DNA of 64,000 nucleotides from Chersky-840 sp035604715. Lineage in GTDB: Bacteria; Actinomycetota; Acidimicrobiia; Acidimicrobiales; UBA8190. The position numbers and the translations under genes were made by a program. The first letter of the stretch is position 1. Every line of letters starts with the position of its first letter. The stretch is taken from NCBI GenBank assembly GCA_963731665.1, contig CAVSWP010000003.1, forward strand, positions 248,001 to 312,000, in the 5' to 3' direction. The notes beneath the pieces were generated by a model that did not search any database, was not told the origin of the DNA, and saw only the letters and a program-made list of their open reading frames with translations. Positions 40,825 through 48,794 of the stretch are shown in pieces.

Positions 40825-42158
40825 CGCAGTGACTGCCTGGCCAACCCGTCCCAGAGCTCGGCGGACAGCCCGAGAGACGCCACGTCCACGCGCTCGTCCA
40901 CGCCGTGGAACATCGCCGCGTACTGCTCGAAGGAAAGTCGCTCGCTGAAGAGCCCGAAGCCGTAGGCCACGGTGCCCGCCCAGCGGAAGAAGCGGGCGTC
41001 GGTGGCTCCCACGGTGAGAAACGGCACGCACCGGGCGTCGGGGTACGAGACTCGGGCCACGCGCTCGAGCGCGTCCCACAGGGGGGTGTCGGTGGGGGAG
41101 GTGCTGGCGACGTCCACCGATTCCCACCTCACCTCGACGTCGCCGGCCAGATCGCCGAGGGCATCGGCCAGCATGGCCTGCACCGCCGCGAGGTCCCAGC
41201 CCGGCAGCGTCCGGATGTCGACCTGCAGCTCCACCCGGTCGGGGATCACGTTGACCTTGGTCCCCGCCGTCATGACGGTGGGCGCCATGGTGGTGTGGGT
41301 GCAGGCGTGCGCCTGGCGGGCCAGGCCGAGCAAGGGCAGGGCCTCGCAGAACTCGCCGATGCGGTCGGGGTCGAGAAGGGGGCCGGTGAACTCCTCGGGG
41401 AGACCGATCCCCTCCACGAACCGACGCCACGCCTCGTGGATGTCGGCGGGGCTGTCGTACTCGGCCAGCCGGCGGACGACCTCGGCCGCTTTCACCAGCG
41501 CGTTGTCGGTGCGCAGCGGTTGCGAGGCGTGACCGGGAGTGCCCCGCACCGTCAGGGTGCACCAGAACGCCCCCTTCTCGCCGGTGATGACGGGCAGGCG
41601 GATCCCGTCGGGGCTCGCCATGGGGAAGCCGCCCGCCTCGGTGATGAGGTAGTCGCAGCGCACCTCGTCGCCGAGGTGCTCGGTGAGCCACTGCGCGCCG
41701 TGCCGGCCGAGCGCCTCCTCGTCGGCGACGCCGATGAACAGGAGGTCCCCCTCGGGGCGGAATCCCTCGTCGGCCAGATGGCCTATGGCCACCGCCATGG
41801 AGGAGGTGAGGTTGAGCATGTCCACCGCGCCCCGGCCCCACACCTCGCCGTCGATGATCTCCCCCCCGAAGGGGTCGTGACGCCAGTCGTCGCCGTTGGC
41901 GGGGACGACATCGGTGTGGCCGAGCAGCGCCAGGGCCGGAGCGTCACGGTCTCGTCCTTCGATGCGGGCCACCAGGGAGCTGCGCCCCGGGAGGGGCTCA
42001 TAGACCTCCATGTCGAGCCCGCGCCCCTCCAGCGTGTCGCGCAGGAGCTCGGCATTGCGCTTCTCGTGTCCCGACTCGGGCGTCCCGTCGTTGACACAGG
42101 CGTTGCGGATCATCGCCTGGAGGAGCTCGGCGACCTCTCCACCCCGCGTGCCGGCCAT
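40821..42158 (-). CDS. M20-family metallopeptidase (dipeptidase/deacylase)
   Basis: 445-residue dizinc hydrolase of the M20 (ArgE/DapE/CPG2) family. Metal and catalytic motifs: A-L-L-G-H-T-D-V-V near residue 79, the bridging Asp in W-G-R-G-A-V-D-M near 112, the general base E-E in V-A-D-E-E-A near 147, and a further Asp/Glu and His later in the chain. A lid/dimerisation domain fills about 190-310. Substrate candidates are N-acyl amino acids or dipeptides. The ATG at 42158 lies 6 nt after a TAGGAT box. It is translationally coupled to the HAD phosphatase gene. Confidence 0.85.
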   Translation of the reverse strand: MAGTRGGEVAELLQAMIRNACVNDGTPESGHEKRNAELLRDTLEGRGLDMEVYEPLPGRSSLVARIEGRDRDAPALALLGHTDVVPANGDDWRHDPFGGEIIDGEVWGRGAVDMLNLTSSMAVAIGHLADEGFRPEGDLLFIGVADEEALGRHGAQWLTEHLGDEVRCDYLITEAGGFPMASPDGIRLPVITGEKGAFWCTLTVRGTPGHASQPLRTDNALVKAAEVVRRLAEYDSPADIHEAWRRFVEGIGLPEEFTGPLLDPDRIGEFCEALPLLGLARQAHACTHTTMAPTVMTAGTKVNVIPDRVELQVDIRTLPGWDLAAVQAMLADALGDLAGDVEVRWESVDVASTSPTDTPLWDALERVARVSYPDARCVPFLTVGATDARFFRWAGTVAYGFGLFSERLSFEQYAAMFHGVDERVDVASLGLSAELWDGLARQSLR

Positions 42159-42164
42159 GACGGC

Positions 42165-42170
42165 ATCCTA
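42165..42170 (-). promoter_or_regulatory. -10 box of the peptidase-phosphatase operon
   Basis: TAGGAT on the minus strand (plus-strand ATCCTA), 6 nt before the ATG; leaderless pattern. Confidence 0.55.
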
Positions 42171-42251
42171 CGGTGAGGGCCGGGCACGCCGGGGTGCCCG
42201 AGGGCGAGGGTCGGACAGATCCAGCCCGCCGGATGGTTGACTGGGACCAGC

Positions 42252-43496
42252 ATGGCCCCCTCTTACGCCGTCGTCGACGGGTCGAACATCGCCACCGAGG
42301 GTCGCTCCGTTCCGAGCCTGGCGCAGCTCGATGACGCCGTCCGGCAGTTCCAGGCCGAGTTTCCCGGGACCGAGGTCATCGTGGTGGTCGACGCCACCTT
42401 CGGGCACCGCATCGACCCCTCGGAGCGCTCGGCCTTCGACGAGGCGGTGGCCCACGCCGAGCTCGTGTCTCCTCCGGCGGGCGCCGTGGGCCGGGGCGAC
42501 GCCTTCCTGCTGCGGGTGGCCGAACGGGTCGGTGCCCAGGTGCTGTCGAACGACTCGTTCCAGGAATTCCACGCCGAGCACCCCTGGCTCTTCGACGAGG
42601 GTCGACTCATCGGGGGAAAGCCGGTGCCCGGGGTGGGTTGGATCTTCACTCCCCGAAGCCCGGTGCGAGGGGTGCGCAGTCGGGCGGCGCTGGCCGGGGG
42701 GACGGCCAAAGCGACCAAAGCGGCCAAGGCCGCCAAGGCCACCAAGGCGCTGAAGGCCACCAAGACGGCCAAGACCACCAAGGCGGGCACCGCCGATGGC
42801 GCTGCGCCCTCCATGCTCGACGAGGCCGTGGCCGCGGCCGGCGTGGACGTCTTGGCGAAGAGCCCACCGGCGGCGGGGGCCAAGAAGACGAAGAAGGCGG
42901 CCAAGGCCCAGAAGGCGGCGCAGACACAGAAGGCGGCGCAGACACAGAAGGCGGACAAGGCAGACGGTGCACCCAAGGCCACCAAGGCCGCCAAGAAGGC
43001 GAAGAAGATCGTCGAGCCCGACACGTCCGACAAGTCCACCACGGCGCAGGCGAAGGCCGACGGCCGGCGGGGTCGGGGCCGGCGGGCCACCGCACCCGAC
43101 GTGCGCGCCGCCATCGACGTGGCCACGGTGGAGGCGGTGGCACCGAACGACGATGCCGATCGCCATGCCCGGGAGCCTTCGCCCCGCCGGCGAACGGGCC
43201 CTCCGCCGGCGGTCAACGACCCCCTGACGTTCCTCACCTTCGTGTCGGAGTACCCCATCGGCTCGACCCTGGAGGGGACGGTGTCGTCCTTCGTGTCCCA
43301 CGGTGCCATGGTCGACGTCGGGGGCATGCAGTGCTACGTCCCCCTCGCCGGTCTCGCCAGCATCGCCCCCCGCCGGGCGCGCGAAGTCCTCGAGCGCGGC
43401 GAGCAGAGACAATTCGTCCTCGTGGCGCTCGACCCCGCCCGCCGGGGTGCCGAGCTCGCCCTGCCGGAGGTCGCCGCCGCCCGTCTGGACCGCTGA
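42252..43496 (+). CDS. NYN-domain candidate ribonuclease with Lys/Ala-rich linker and S1-like domain
   Basis: 414 residues in three parts. Residues 1-140 resemble the NYN/Zc3h12a-type PIN-like nuclease fold: Y-A-V-V-D-G-S-N-I-A-T-E-G-R with the first acidic residue, V-I-V-V-V-D-A-T-F-G-H, R-G-D-A-F-L-L and S-N-D-S-F-Q-E-F, giving the expected set of Asp residues for metal binding. Residues 155-300 are a basic tract built from Lys/Ala/Thr units such as K-A-T-K-A-A-K, like histone H1 tails. Residues 325-414 form an S1-type OB fold (G-S-T-L-E-G-T-V-S-S-F-V-S-H-G-A-M-V-D-V). Nuclease, basic tail and RNA-binding fold suggest an RNase acting on structured or ribosome-bound RNA, but this is inference. 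The ATG at 42252 is chosen; an in-frame TTG lies 15 nt upstream. Confidence 0.7.
   Translation: MAPSYAVVDGSNIATEGRSVPSLAQLDDAVRQFQAEFPGTEVIVVVDATFGHRIDPSERSAFDEAVAHAELVSPPAGAVGRGDAFLLRVAERVGAQVLSNDSFQEFHAEHPWLFDEGRLIGGKPVPGVGWIFTPRSPVRGVRSRAALAGGTAKATKAAKAAKATKALKATKTAKTTKAGTADGAAPSMLDEAVAAAGVDVLAKSPPAAGAKKTKKAAKAQKAAQTQKAAQTQKADKADGAPKATKAAKKAKKIVEPDTSDKSTTAQAKADGRRGRGRRATAPDVRAAIDVATVEAVAPNDDADRHAREPSPRRRTGPPPAVNDPLTFLTFVSEYPIGSTLEGTVSSFVSHGAMVDVGGMQCYVPLAGLASIAPRRAREVLERGEQRQFVLVALDPARRGAELALPEVAAARLDR
42915..42950. repeat. 18-bp tandem repeat in the Lys/Ala-rich linker
   Basis: GCGGCGCAGACACAGAAG is repeated exactly at 42915-42932 and 42933-42950, encoding A-A-Q-T-Q-K twice. Slippage at such units probably varies linker length. 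Confidence 0.85.
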
Positions 43497-43669
43497 CCTC
43501 GGCTCTCCCTCTGTTGCCACAATACGTGGCCGTCAGTCTCAATCCCGTCACGCACAGTGCCGACGTTGGGGACGGGAAAAGCAGCGGACGAGGAGCCTCC
43601 AGCCGGGAAAGGGCCGACCAGGCCATTGCCAGCTCCGGAGGGTTCGAAAGAGGACACGAGGAACCCGCC
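43497..43669 (+). promoter_or_regulatory. Structured leader before the 56-codon gene
   Basis: 173 bp. A weak promoter is possible (TTGCCA 43514-43519, about 18 bp, CTCAAT). Downstream, CCCGTC (43544-43549) pairs with GACGGG (43571-43576) around a 21-nt loop, and further GC-rich short stems follow before a GAGGAA ribosome-binding site (43658-43663). The 9-nt string CACGCACAG and later GGGACG and AGCCGGG resemble, in order, blocks of the c-di-GMP-I riboswitch, but the tetraloop and receptor are not recognisable. I treat it only as a candidate cis-regulatory RNA. Confidence 0.35.
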
Positions 43670-43840
43670 ATGCAACTGAAGCAAACACTGGGCCGCATCG
43701 GCCTCCACCTGCCCAAGCACAACGCCAAAGGCGTCCTGATCATGGAGGCGCCTCGTACGGGCGGCGGCGAGTCCTGGAAGACGTCCCAGGCGCGCTGGAG
43801 CAACGCCGGCTACGACGACCCCTGGCCCACCCGGGCCTAG
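43670..43840 (+). CDS. Small protein, 56 residues, function unknown
   Basis: A GAGGAA site 6 nt before the ATG and a basic, helix-like N-terminus (M-Q-L-K-Q-T-L-G-R-I-G-L-H-L-P-K-H) support a real gene. The middle has E-A-P-R-T-G-G-G-E-S-W-K and the end is aromatic and acidic (Y-D-D-P-W-P-T-R-A). There is no signal peptide, transmembrane helix or Cys. No family is recognised. It lies between an RNA-binding candidate nuclease and the pilin operon, with structured non-coding DNA on both sides. Confidence 0.5.
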   Translation: MQLKQTLGRIGLHLPKHNAKGVLIMEAPRTGGGESWKTSQARWSNAGYDDPWPTRA

Positions 43841-44122
43841 GCACCGAGCGCGCCCAGGTCCCTGGGTACGGAGGTCCGGGCACTTTTCGCAACGTCTCAT
43901 CAAGATCGGCGCCCTACGTGTCGATCTTGGGACGGTGGCGAGAGAAGGCCACGACAAACCGGTCCCCGAAGCCCAGGGCCAGGCGCCGCTCGTGGCCTGC
44001 CCGACACCGCCGTGGCGGCGGGCACGACCCCGGGGTCACCGGCCGCGACTCCATGCGCCGCGGTCGGGCGTTCGAAGGTGCGACACCCCCGAGCCGAGGT
44101 GAAGGGGACAGGAGGACGAGGG
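43841..44122 (+). other. Structured region upstream of the pilin-like operon
   Basis: 282 bp without a convincing gene. Two perfect 8-bp stems are visible: CAAGATCG (43901-43908) with CGATCTTG (43922-43929), loop 13 nt; and GGCCACGA (43947-43954) with TCGTGGCC (43990-43997), enclosing 35 nt. An AGGAGGAC ribosome-binding site precedes the ATG at 44123. No obvious -10 box near the start, so a long leader is likely. Confidence 0.45.
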
Positions 44123-45547
44123 ATGGCAAGGCAAGGGCGACGGCCCCGACGTGACGACGACGGCTTCGGGCTCGTCGAGGTCATGCTGTCGCTCTCGGTG
44201 CTGCTCATCGTCCTGGTGGCGAGCACCTACCTCGTCGACAACATCGTCTCGCAGGCCGCCGTCAACCGTCAGAAGGTGGCCGCCACCGAGCTCGCCGAGC
44301 AGTATCTGGAGACCACCTCCAACGCCACGTTGTCGTCGCTGCAGGCCGACATCTCCAAGGACACGCTGCTCACCCCGACGCCGATCAGCGTGGGTTCGAT
44401 CAATTACTCCGTGTGGTCGCACCTCGAGTGGGCGGGAACCGGCAACCAGCCGAGCCTGTGCTCGTCGGGGAACCCGCCCGAGGTGATCCGGGCCACCATC
44501 ACCGTCAAGTGGGGCCAAGGCCAGTCCCTGGGCGAGACCTCGATCATCGACCCGCCCTACGGCACCGTCATCCCCGGTGACGGCTTCCTGTCGATCCAGA
44601 TCACCGGCGCCGTCACCAACAAGCCCCCGGCCGACACACCCAACCTGATCAACGTCCTCGTCAACGTCACACCCCAGGGGGGGACCACGGTCACCTACAA
44701 CCCCGACCAGAACGGCTGCGTCTACCTCCAAGAGCCGTTGGGCAAGTACCTCGTCACCCTGGCCAGCCCCACCGGCGGCCCCAGCTTCATCGACTGGCAG
44801 GAGAACCCCACCCCCAGCCAACCCGCCGCGCCCGTGCCCCCGGCCGCCCAGAACTATCTGTCGGTCAGCGTCCCGGGGATCGCGGTGGGAGCCGCCTTCC
44901 GTTACGACGAGGCCGGCACGGTCACCTTGAACCCCTCGGCGTCGGCCCCGGTGGCGTCGGGCCTGCCCGTCACGGTGAGCAACGGCAGCAACCTGCAACC
45001 CTCGTACACGTACACCGCGGTGCCCTACAAAAACGGCGCCACGTCGGCCCCGCTCTTCCCCTACGCCACCACCCCGTACTCGGTGTGGTACGGCGACTGC
45101 ACGACGGTGTCGGGAACCACCAAGGAACAGCCCGCCGCCCCCACGACCTTCACGCTCACGCCCAAGGGGAGCGCCACGGCGTCGATCACCGGGCTCGACA
45201 CCCTGGCCATCGTGGCCACCCGCACCGGCGGTGCCGCCTTCTCCGCCGCGCCCACCGCCACCGCCACGGTGGCCGACGCGGCCGCGCCCGGGGACGGGTG
45301 TCCGGCGGCCGACGAGCCCGGGGCCTCGAGCCCCGAGGTCTTCAACCTGGCCGGCTTCGCCCCCACCACCACGGGGTCGACCACCAGCTACACCACCCAG
45401 ACCGGCATCATGAGCCAGACCTACAGCGTGGTGGTCCACGACCCCACCAACAGCTCCAACACCACGTTCTCGATGATCGTGGCGCCGACCGGGACCACCT
45501 ACGGCGGCACCAACTACACCGGCTCGGTGCCGGTGGTCGTGCCATGA
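44123..45547 (+). CDS. Prepilin-like protein 1 (type IV pilin N-terminal motif)
   Basis: 474 residues. A basic/acidic leader (M-A-R-Q-G-R-R-P-R-R-D-D-D-G) ends at Gly14, directly before F-G-L-V-E-V-M, matching the prepilin peptidase cleavage and methylation site (G-F-x3-E), then a hydrophobic helix (about 15-38) that would pack into a pseudopilus. The exported part is beta-rich, Thr/Ser/Pro-rich, with several Cys (about 114, 206, 332, 392) that could form disulfides. It is the first of three overlapping genes. It is too long for a major pilin and is more likely a tip or minor component. ATG 44123 is supported by AGGAGGAC. Confidence 0.8.
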   Translation: MARQGRRPRRDDDGFGLVEVMLSLSVLLIVLVASTYLVDNIVSQAAVNRQKVAATELAEQYLETTSNATLSSLQADISKDTLLTPTPISVGSINYSVWSHLEWAGTGNQPSLCSSGNPPEVIRATITVKWGQGQSLGETSIIDPPYGTVIPGDGFLSIQITGAVTNKPPADTPNLINVLVNVTPQGGTTVTYNPDQNGCVYLQEPLGKYLVTLASPTGGPSFIDWQENPTPSQPAAPVPPAAQNYLSVSVPGIAVGAAFRYDEAGTVTLNPSASAPVASGLPVTVSNGSNLQPSYTYTAVPYKNGATSAPLFPYATTPYSVWYGDCTTVSGTTKEQPAAPTTFTLTPKGSATASITGLDTLAIVATRTGGAAFSAAPTATATVADAAAPGDGCPAADEPGASSPEVFNLAGFAPTTTGSTTSYTTQTGIMSQTYSVVVHDPTNSSNTTFSMIVAPTGTTYGGTNYTGSVPVVVP

Positions 45548-46695
45548 CCCCGACCCCCGCGCCGCGCCAGGGCGGCTACACGCTGGTGGAGACGCTCATC
45601 ACCTGTCTGGTGATCGCCATCGTCCTGGCGGCCGCCTTCCCGGTGCTCCCCGTGTTCTTCCGGGAGAGCAACATCGTCCAGAACACCTACAGCTCGGTCG
45701 ACCAGCTGGTATTGGCGTCCGAGGTGGTCACGCGCTACGTCCACGAGGCGGTGTCGCCCAGCTCGACCACGAACCCCGTCCTGACCGCCAACGCCAACTC
45801 GGCCACGTTCTACGCCAACACCGGCAAAGCGACGGGGCCCGAGAAAGCGGTGATGCAGGTGACCACGGTGGGATCGGCCCGCACGTTCCAGCTGAACCTG
45901 TACCCCGCCATCTCGCCGACCACGTGCCCGGGGATCAGTGGCGGCAGCGCCTGTACCTACGCGGGGTCCACCCAGTCGTTCCTGCTCATCAACTACCTCA
46001 CCAACGGCACCGCCGGCAGCCCGGTGTTCACCTACACCCTGGAAGGCGGCGAGGTGTGCGCCGGGCCTCCCCCGAGCGGCCCCACCACCACGCTGAGTTC
46101 GACGGCGAACAGCGGGGCCACCACGCTCCAGGTGCCGTCGTTGCCCAAGCCGGTGTCGGTCGGTGACTCCATCTTCCTGGGAGCCGGGCCCACCGCCCAG
46201 ACCGTGACCGCCACCGCGGCGGTCGCCGCCAGCGGGTCGTCCACGACGATCCCGGTGACCGCGCTCACCAGCTCAGCGTCATCGGGCACCGCCGTCTACG
46301 ACAGCGCCCAGACCAACGTGCCGGGCACCCAGGCCATCACGCTGAAGAACGCGGCGTCGGCCAATGCCACCACCCTGGTGGTGCCGTCGTTGCCGAGCCC
46401 GGTGACCTCGGGCGACACCATCGTGGTGGGTACCGGGGCCACCGCCCAGACGGTGACCGCCCAGAACTCCTACGCCCAGAGCGGCTCGCAGGTGAGCATC
46501 TCGGTGACCGCGCTCCCCAACGCGGCGTCGGCGGGTACCTCGTTCTACGACAGCACGTGCTCGACGACGGAGCTGTCGGAGATCACCGGGGTGGCGCTGA
46601 GCCTGCAGGCCACCAAGAACCCCGGCGGCCAGCCCACCGGCTACCAGTCGTTGGCCTACATGTTCTCGCCCGACTACAGCGCCACGGTCGGATGA
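45544..46695 (+). CDS. Prepilin-like protein 2 with two tandem TQTV repeat modules
   Basis: 383 residues. Leader M-T-P-T-P-A-P-R-Q-G-G is followed by Y-T-L-V-E-T-L and a hydrophobic helix (about 12-36), again a prepilin peptidase site. Residues 37-175 are a pilin-type exported domain with Cys pairs. Residues 181-254 and 261-337 are two copies of a module with the shared pattern A-T-T-L-x-V-P-S-L-P-x-P-V, G-x-G-x-T-A-Q-T-V-T-A, and a closing Y-D-S. A related module is inserted in the next protein. The ATG overlaps the previous stop (ATGA), and its own stop overlaps the third gene. Confidence 0.8.
   Translation: MTPTPAPRQGGYTLVETLITCLVIAIVLAAAFPVLPVFFRESNIVQNTYSSVDQLVLASEVVTRYVHEAVSPSSTTNPVLTANANSATFYANTGKATGPEKAVMQVTTVGSARTFQLNLYPAISPTTCPGISGGSACTYAGSTQSFLLINYLTNGTAGSPVFTYTLEGGEVCAGPPPSGPTTTLSSTANSGATTLQVPSLPKPVSVGDSIFLGAGPTAQTVTATAAVAASGSSTTIPVTALTSSASSGTAVYDSAQTNVPGTQAITLKNAASANATTLVVPSLPSPVTSGDTIVVGTGATAQTVTAQNSYAQSGSQVSISVTALPNAASAGTSFYDSTCSTTELSEITGVALSLQATKNPGGQPTGYQSLAYMFSPDYSATVG
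46084..46305 (+). repeat. TQTV module, copy 1
   Basis: Codes for about 74 residues with P-S-L-P-K-P-V-S and T-A-Q-T-V-T-A-T. It is adjacent to copy 2 and related to the module in the third gene. Confidence 0.6.
46324..46554 (+). repeat. TQTV module, copy 2
   Basis: Codes for about 77 residues with P-S-L-P-S-P-V-T, G-T-G-A-T-A-Q-T-V-T-A and F-Y-D-S; aligned end to end with copy 1. Confidence 0.6.
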
Positions 46696-48746
46696 CCACC
46701 TCTCTCCGCCTCCGGGCACGCCGCGCCGAGCACGGGCAGACGATGCCTCTGGTCCTGGGCATCATCCTGGTGGTGTCGCTGGGCACGATCGTGCTCGTCC
46801 AGAACACCTTCGAGCAGTTCCCCATCGTGGCCAAGGACGTGGTCCAGCACGAGGCCTATCGCGCCATGGTGTCCGGCCTCGACGAGTACCAGTACGCCGT
46901 GAACGCCAACGCCGACTACGCGGCGTGCAGCGCCACCTTCGTCAACGGTGCGGGCACCACGGTGGGCACCTCGGCGCTGACGGCGGCGTCGAGCGTGTGC
47001 ACCGGTCTCACCATCGGGTCGTGGACGCCGGTGCCCGGGAGCGGCGCGGCCAACGGCCCGCCGGGGTGGTTCTTGCTCGACAACCCCATCGTGAACATCT
47101 CGACGGGAACCCTCAGCATCCACATCGTGGGGGTGGCAGGCTACCCCAACGACTACAACTACCAGACGGCGGTGGTCACCCTCCAGCCGCTCAACGGCTT
47201 CCTCCTCAACGTGCTGTGGATCAACTTCGACCAGATCGACCCGGCGGTGGTGGCGCAGTACAACAACATCGCGGCGCCGTCGTGCCCGTATTACTGGAAC
47301 CCCCCGCCTCCGAACTCGCTCGGGAACAACTGCGAGACCCTCGACTTCATCACGGCTGACTCGCTCACCGGAAACCTCTTCGTCAACGACTCGATCTTCG
47401 TGTGCGGCAGCCCGACCTTCCAGAACGTGGAGACCGCCGATCCGAGCGAGGTCTACGTCGAGGGCAACGGATGCAGCGGGACGCCGACCATCACCGGGAC
47501 GTCGGCCGACAACGTGGGTGTTCAACAGGTCCCGCAGGGAAACGCCGCGCTGGCCACCCAGGCGTCGCTCGACGGCTGCCTCTACCAGGGTCCGACCACC
47601 ATCGTGGTGACCGGCTCCACCATGACCGTCACCAGCCCGGCCACGCCCGACGGGCAGCCCGCCGGCGCGCCGGGGTCGTCCCCCTCCAACGACGCCCTCA
47701 ACGACCCGGCTAACACCAATGCGGCCAACACCTGCCTGCCCTCGAACTGGCCGGCCACGGGATCGGTCCCGGTTCCCGCCAACGGCGTCATCTACGTGGA
47801 CGACTGCCAGTCGGCGCCCGTCAACTACGTCACAAACTCGGGCGGGGTGACCAAGTGCAACGGCCAGACCTATAACCCGCTGTCGTCGGCAGGAGTGACC
47901 GGCATCTCGGGCGACACCTACGGTGACGCCATCGTCCAGGGCACGGTCGCCTCGCCCATGACCATCGGCTCCGCCAACAACATCGTGATCGACGGCAACA
48001 TCTGCTACCAGGACGCCGTGTCCGGTGGGGCGTGTACCGCCGCCCCGGCGGCGCCGTCCACCGACGTGCTCGGCCTGGTGGCCTACAACTACGTGGAGAT
48101 CAACCATCCCGTCGACGGCAGCGGCAACAACGTGAGCACGTGCTCCTCCACGCTGGGGGCGGGCGCGGTGACCTGCGACCTGTCGAACCCCACCATCGAC
48201 GCCGCCGTCCTGGCGCTGAACCACTCCTTCCTGGTCAACAACTACAACACCGGGAACGCCCTGTGCACCATCAACCTGAACGGCACCATCGACCAGTACT
48301 GGCGAGGCGCGGTGGGGACTTTTAACGGAAGTGGTATTGCAACGACGCTCACCTCTGCGCTCGCGAGTGGGAGTACCTACACGTCGCTGAGCGTCGGGTC
48401 CCTCTCTCAGCCTGTGAGTGCGGGCGCTTCGTTCACCATCGGGACGGGGGCAACGACACAGACCGTTTGCCTGTCGGCTGCTGCGGCCAAGTTTGCCACC
48501 ACGCTGTCGGTGAACAGCTTCACCGCCAATGCCGCCTACGCAACGGGAACCCAGGCGAACAGTACTATCACGACCGGGTACGCCAAGAACTACGTCTACG
48601 ACCCGCGCCTGGTGTACCTGTCGCCTCCGTACTACCTGAACCCCGGCACTGCGCAGTGGGGCTTCAAGGCCTTCACCGTGTCCGCCGGCACCTGCAAGCT
48701 CGCCGCCGGATCGCCCAACTCGGCGGACTGCACCGCGTACCCCTAA
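46692..48746 (+). CDS. PilX-like pilus assembly protein with an inserted TQTV module
   Basis: 684 residues. After a basic segment (R-L-R-A-R-R-A-E-H-G-Q-T-M-P-L) there is one hydrophobic helix (about 15-36) without a typical cleavable Gly, as in PilX/DUF4900-type proteins. The long exported part has many Cys and beta-helix-like repeats. Near the end, homologues as I remember them read R-G-A-V-G-x directly into G-Y-x-K-N-Y-x-Y-D-P-R-L; here about 80 residues intervene (48321-48575), containing G-T-G-A-T-T-Q-T-V and different codon usage. This looks like an in-frame insertion of a repeat module. The gene overlaps the previous stop and ends the operon. Confidence 0.7.
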   Translation: MTTSLRLRARRAEHGQTMPLVLGIILVVSLGTIVLVQNTFEQFPIVAKDVVQHEAYRAMVSGLDEYQYAVNANADYAACSATFVNGAGTTVGTSALTAASSVCTGLTIGSWTPVPGSGAANGPPGWFLLDNPIVNISTGTLSIHIVGVAGYPNDYNYQTAVVTLQPLNGFLLNVLWINFDQIDPAVVAQYNNIAAPSCPYYWNPPPPNSLGNNCETLDFITADSLTGNLFVNDSIFVCGSPTFQNVETADPSEVYVEGNGCSGTPTITGTSADNVGVQQVPQGNAALATQASLDGCLYQGPTTIVVTGSTMTVTSPATPDGQPAGAPGSSPSNDALNDPANTNAANTCLPSNWPATGSVPVPANGVIYVDDCQSAPVNYVTNSGGVTKCNGQTYNPLSSAGVTGISGDTYGDAIVQGTVASPMTIGSANNIVIDGNICYQDAVSGGACTAAPAAPSTDVLGLVAYNYVEINHPVDGSGNNVSTCSSTLGAGAVTCDLSNPTIDAAVLALNHSFLVNNYNTGNALCTINLNGTIDQYWRGAVGTFNGSGIATTLTSALASGSTYTSLSVGSLSQPVSAGASFTIGTGATTQTVCLSAAAAKFATTLSVNSFTANAAYATGTQANSTITTGYAKNYVYDPRLVYLSPPYYLNPGTAQWGFKAFTVSAGTCKLAAGSPNSADCTAYP
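48321..48575 (+). repeat. TQTV module, copy 3 (apparent in-frame insertion)
   Basis: The stretch is visibly lower in G+C and uses codons rare in the neighbouring DNA (TCT, AGT, GCA, ATT). It encodes S-L-S-Q-P-V-S-A-G and G-T-G-A-T-T-Q-T-V, related to copies 1 and 2 but not a recent local duplicate. Ends are approximate. Confidence 0.55.
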
Positions 48747-48780
48747 TTCGCCTCCGTTCTCGCACGGCCCCGGCGACCGG

Positions 48781-48786
48781 TAACCT
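48781..48786 (+). promoter_or_regulatory. -10 box of the FabZ-like gene
   Basis: TAACCT, 8 nt before the GTG at 48795; leaderless spacing. Confidence 0.5.
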
Positions 48787-48794
48787 CACCGGCC

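Noticed and set aside
43544..43640. Confident assignment of a c-di-GMP-I riboswitch
   Set aside because: Only short blocks match (CACGCACAG and later pieces). The P2 tetraloop and its receptor are missing, so it is kept as a weak candidate only.
42638..43840. A 400-codon frame overlapping the NYN-S1 gene and the 56-codon gene
   Set aside because: It is out of frame with the conserved NYN and S1 motifs; only the last 56 codons have independent support.
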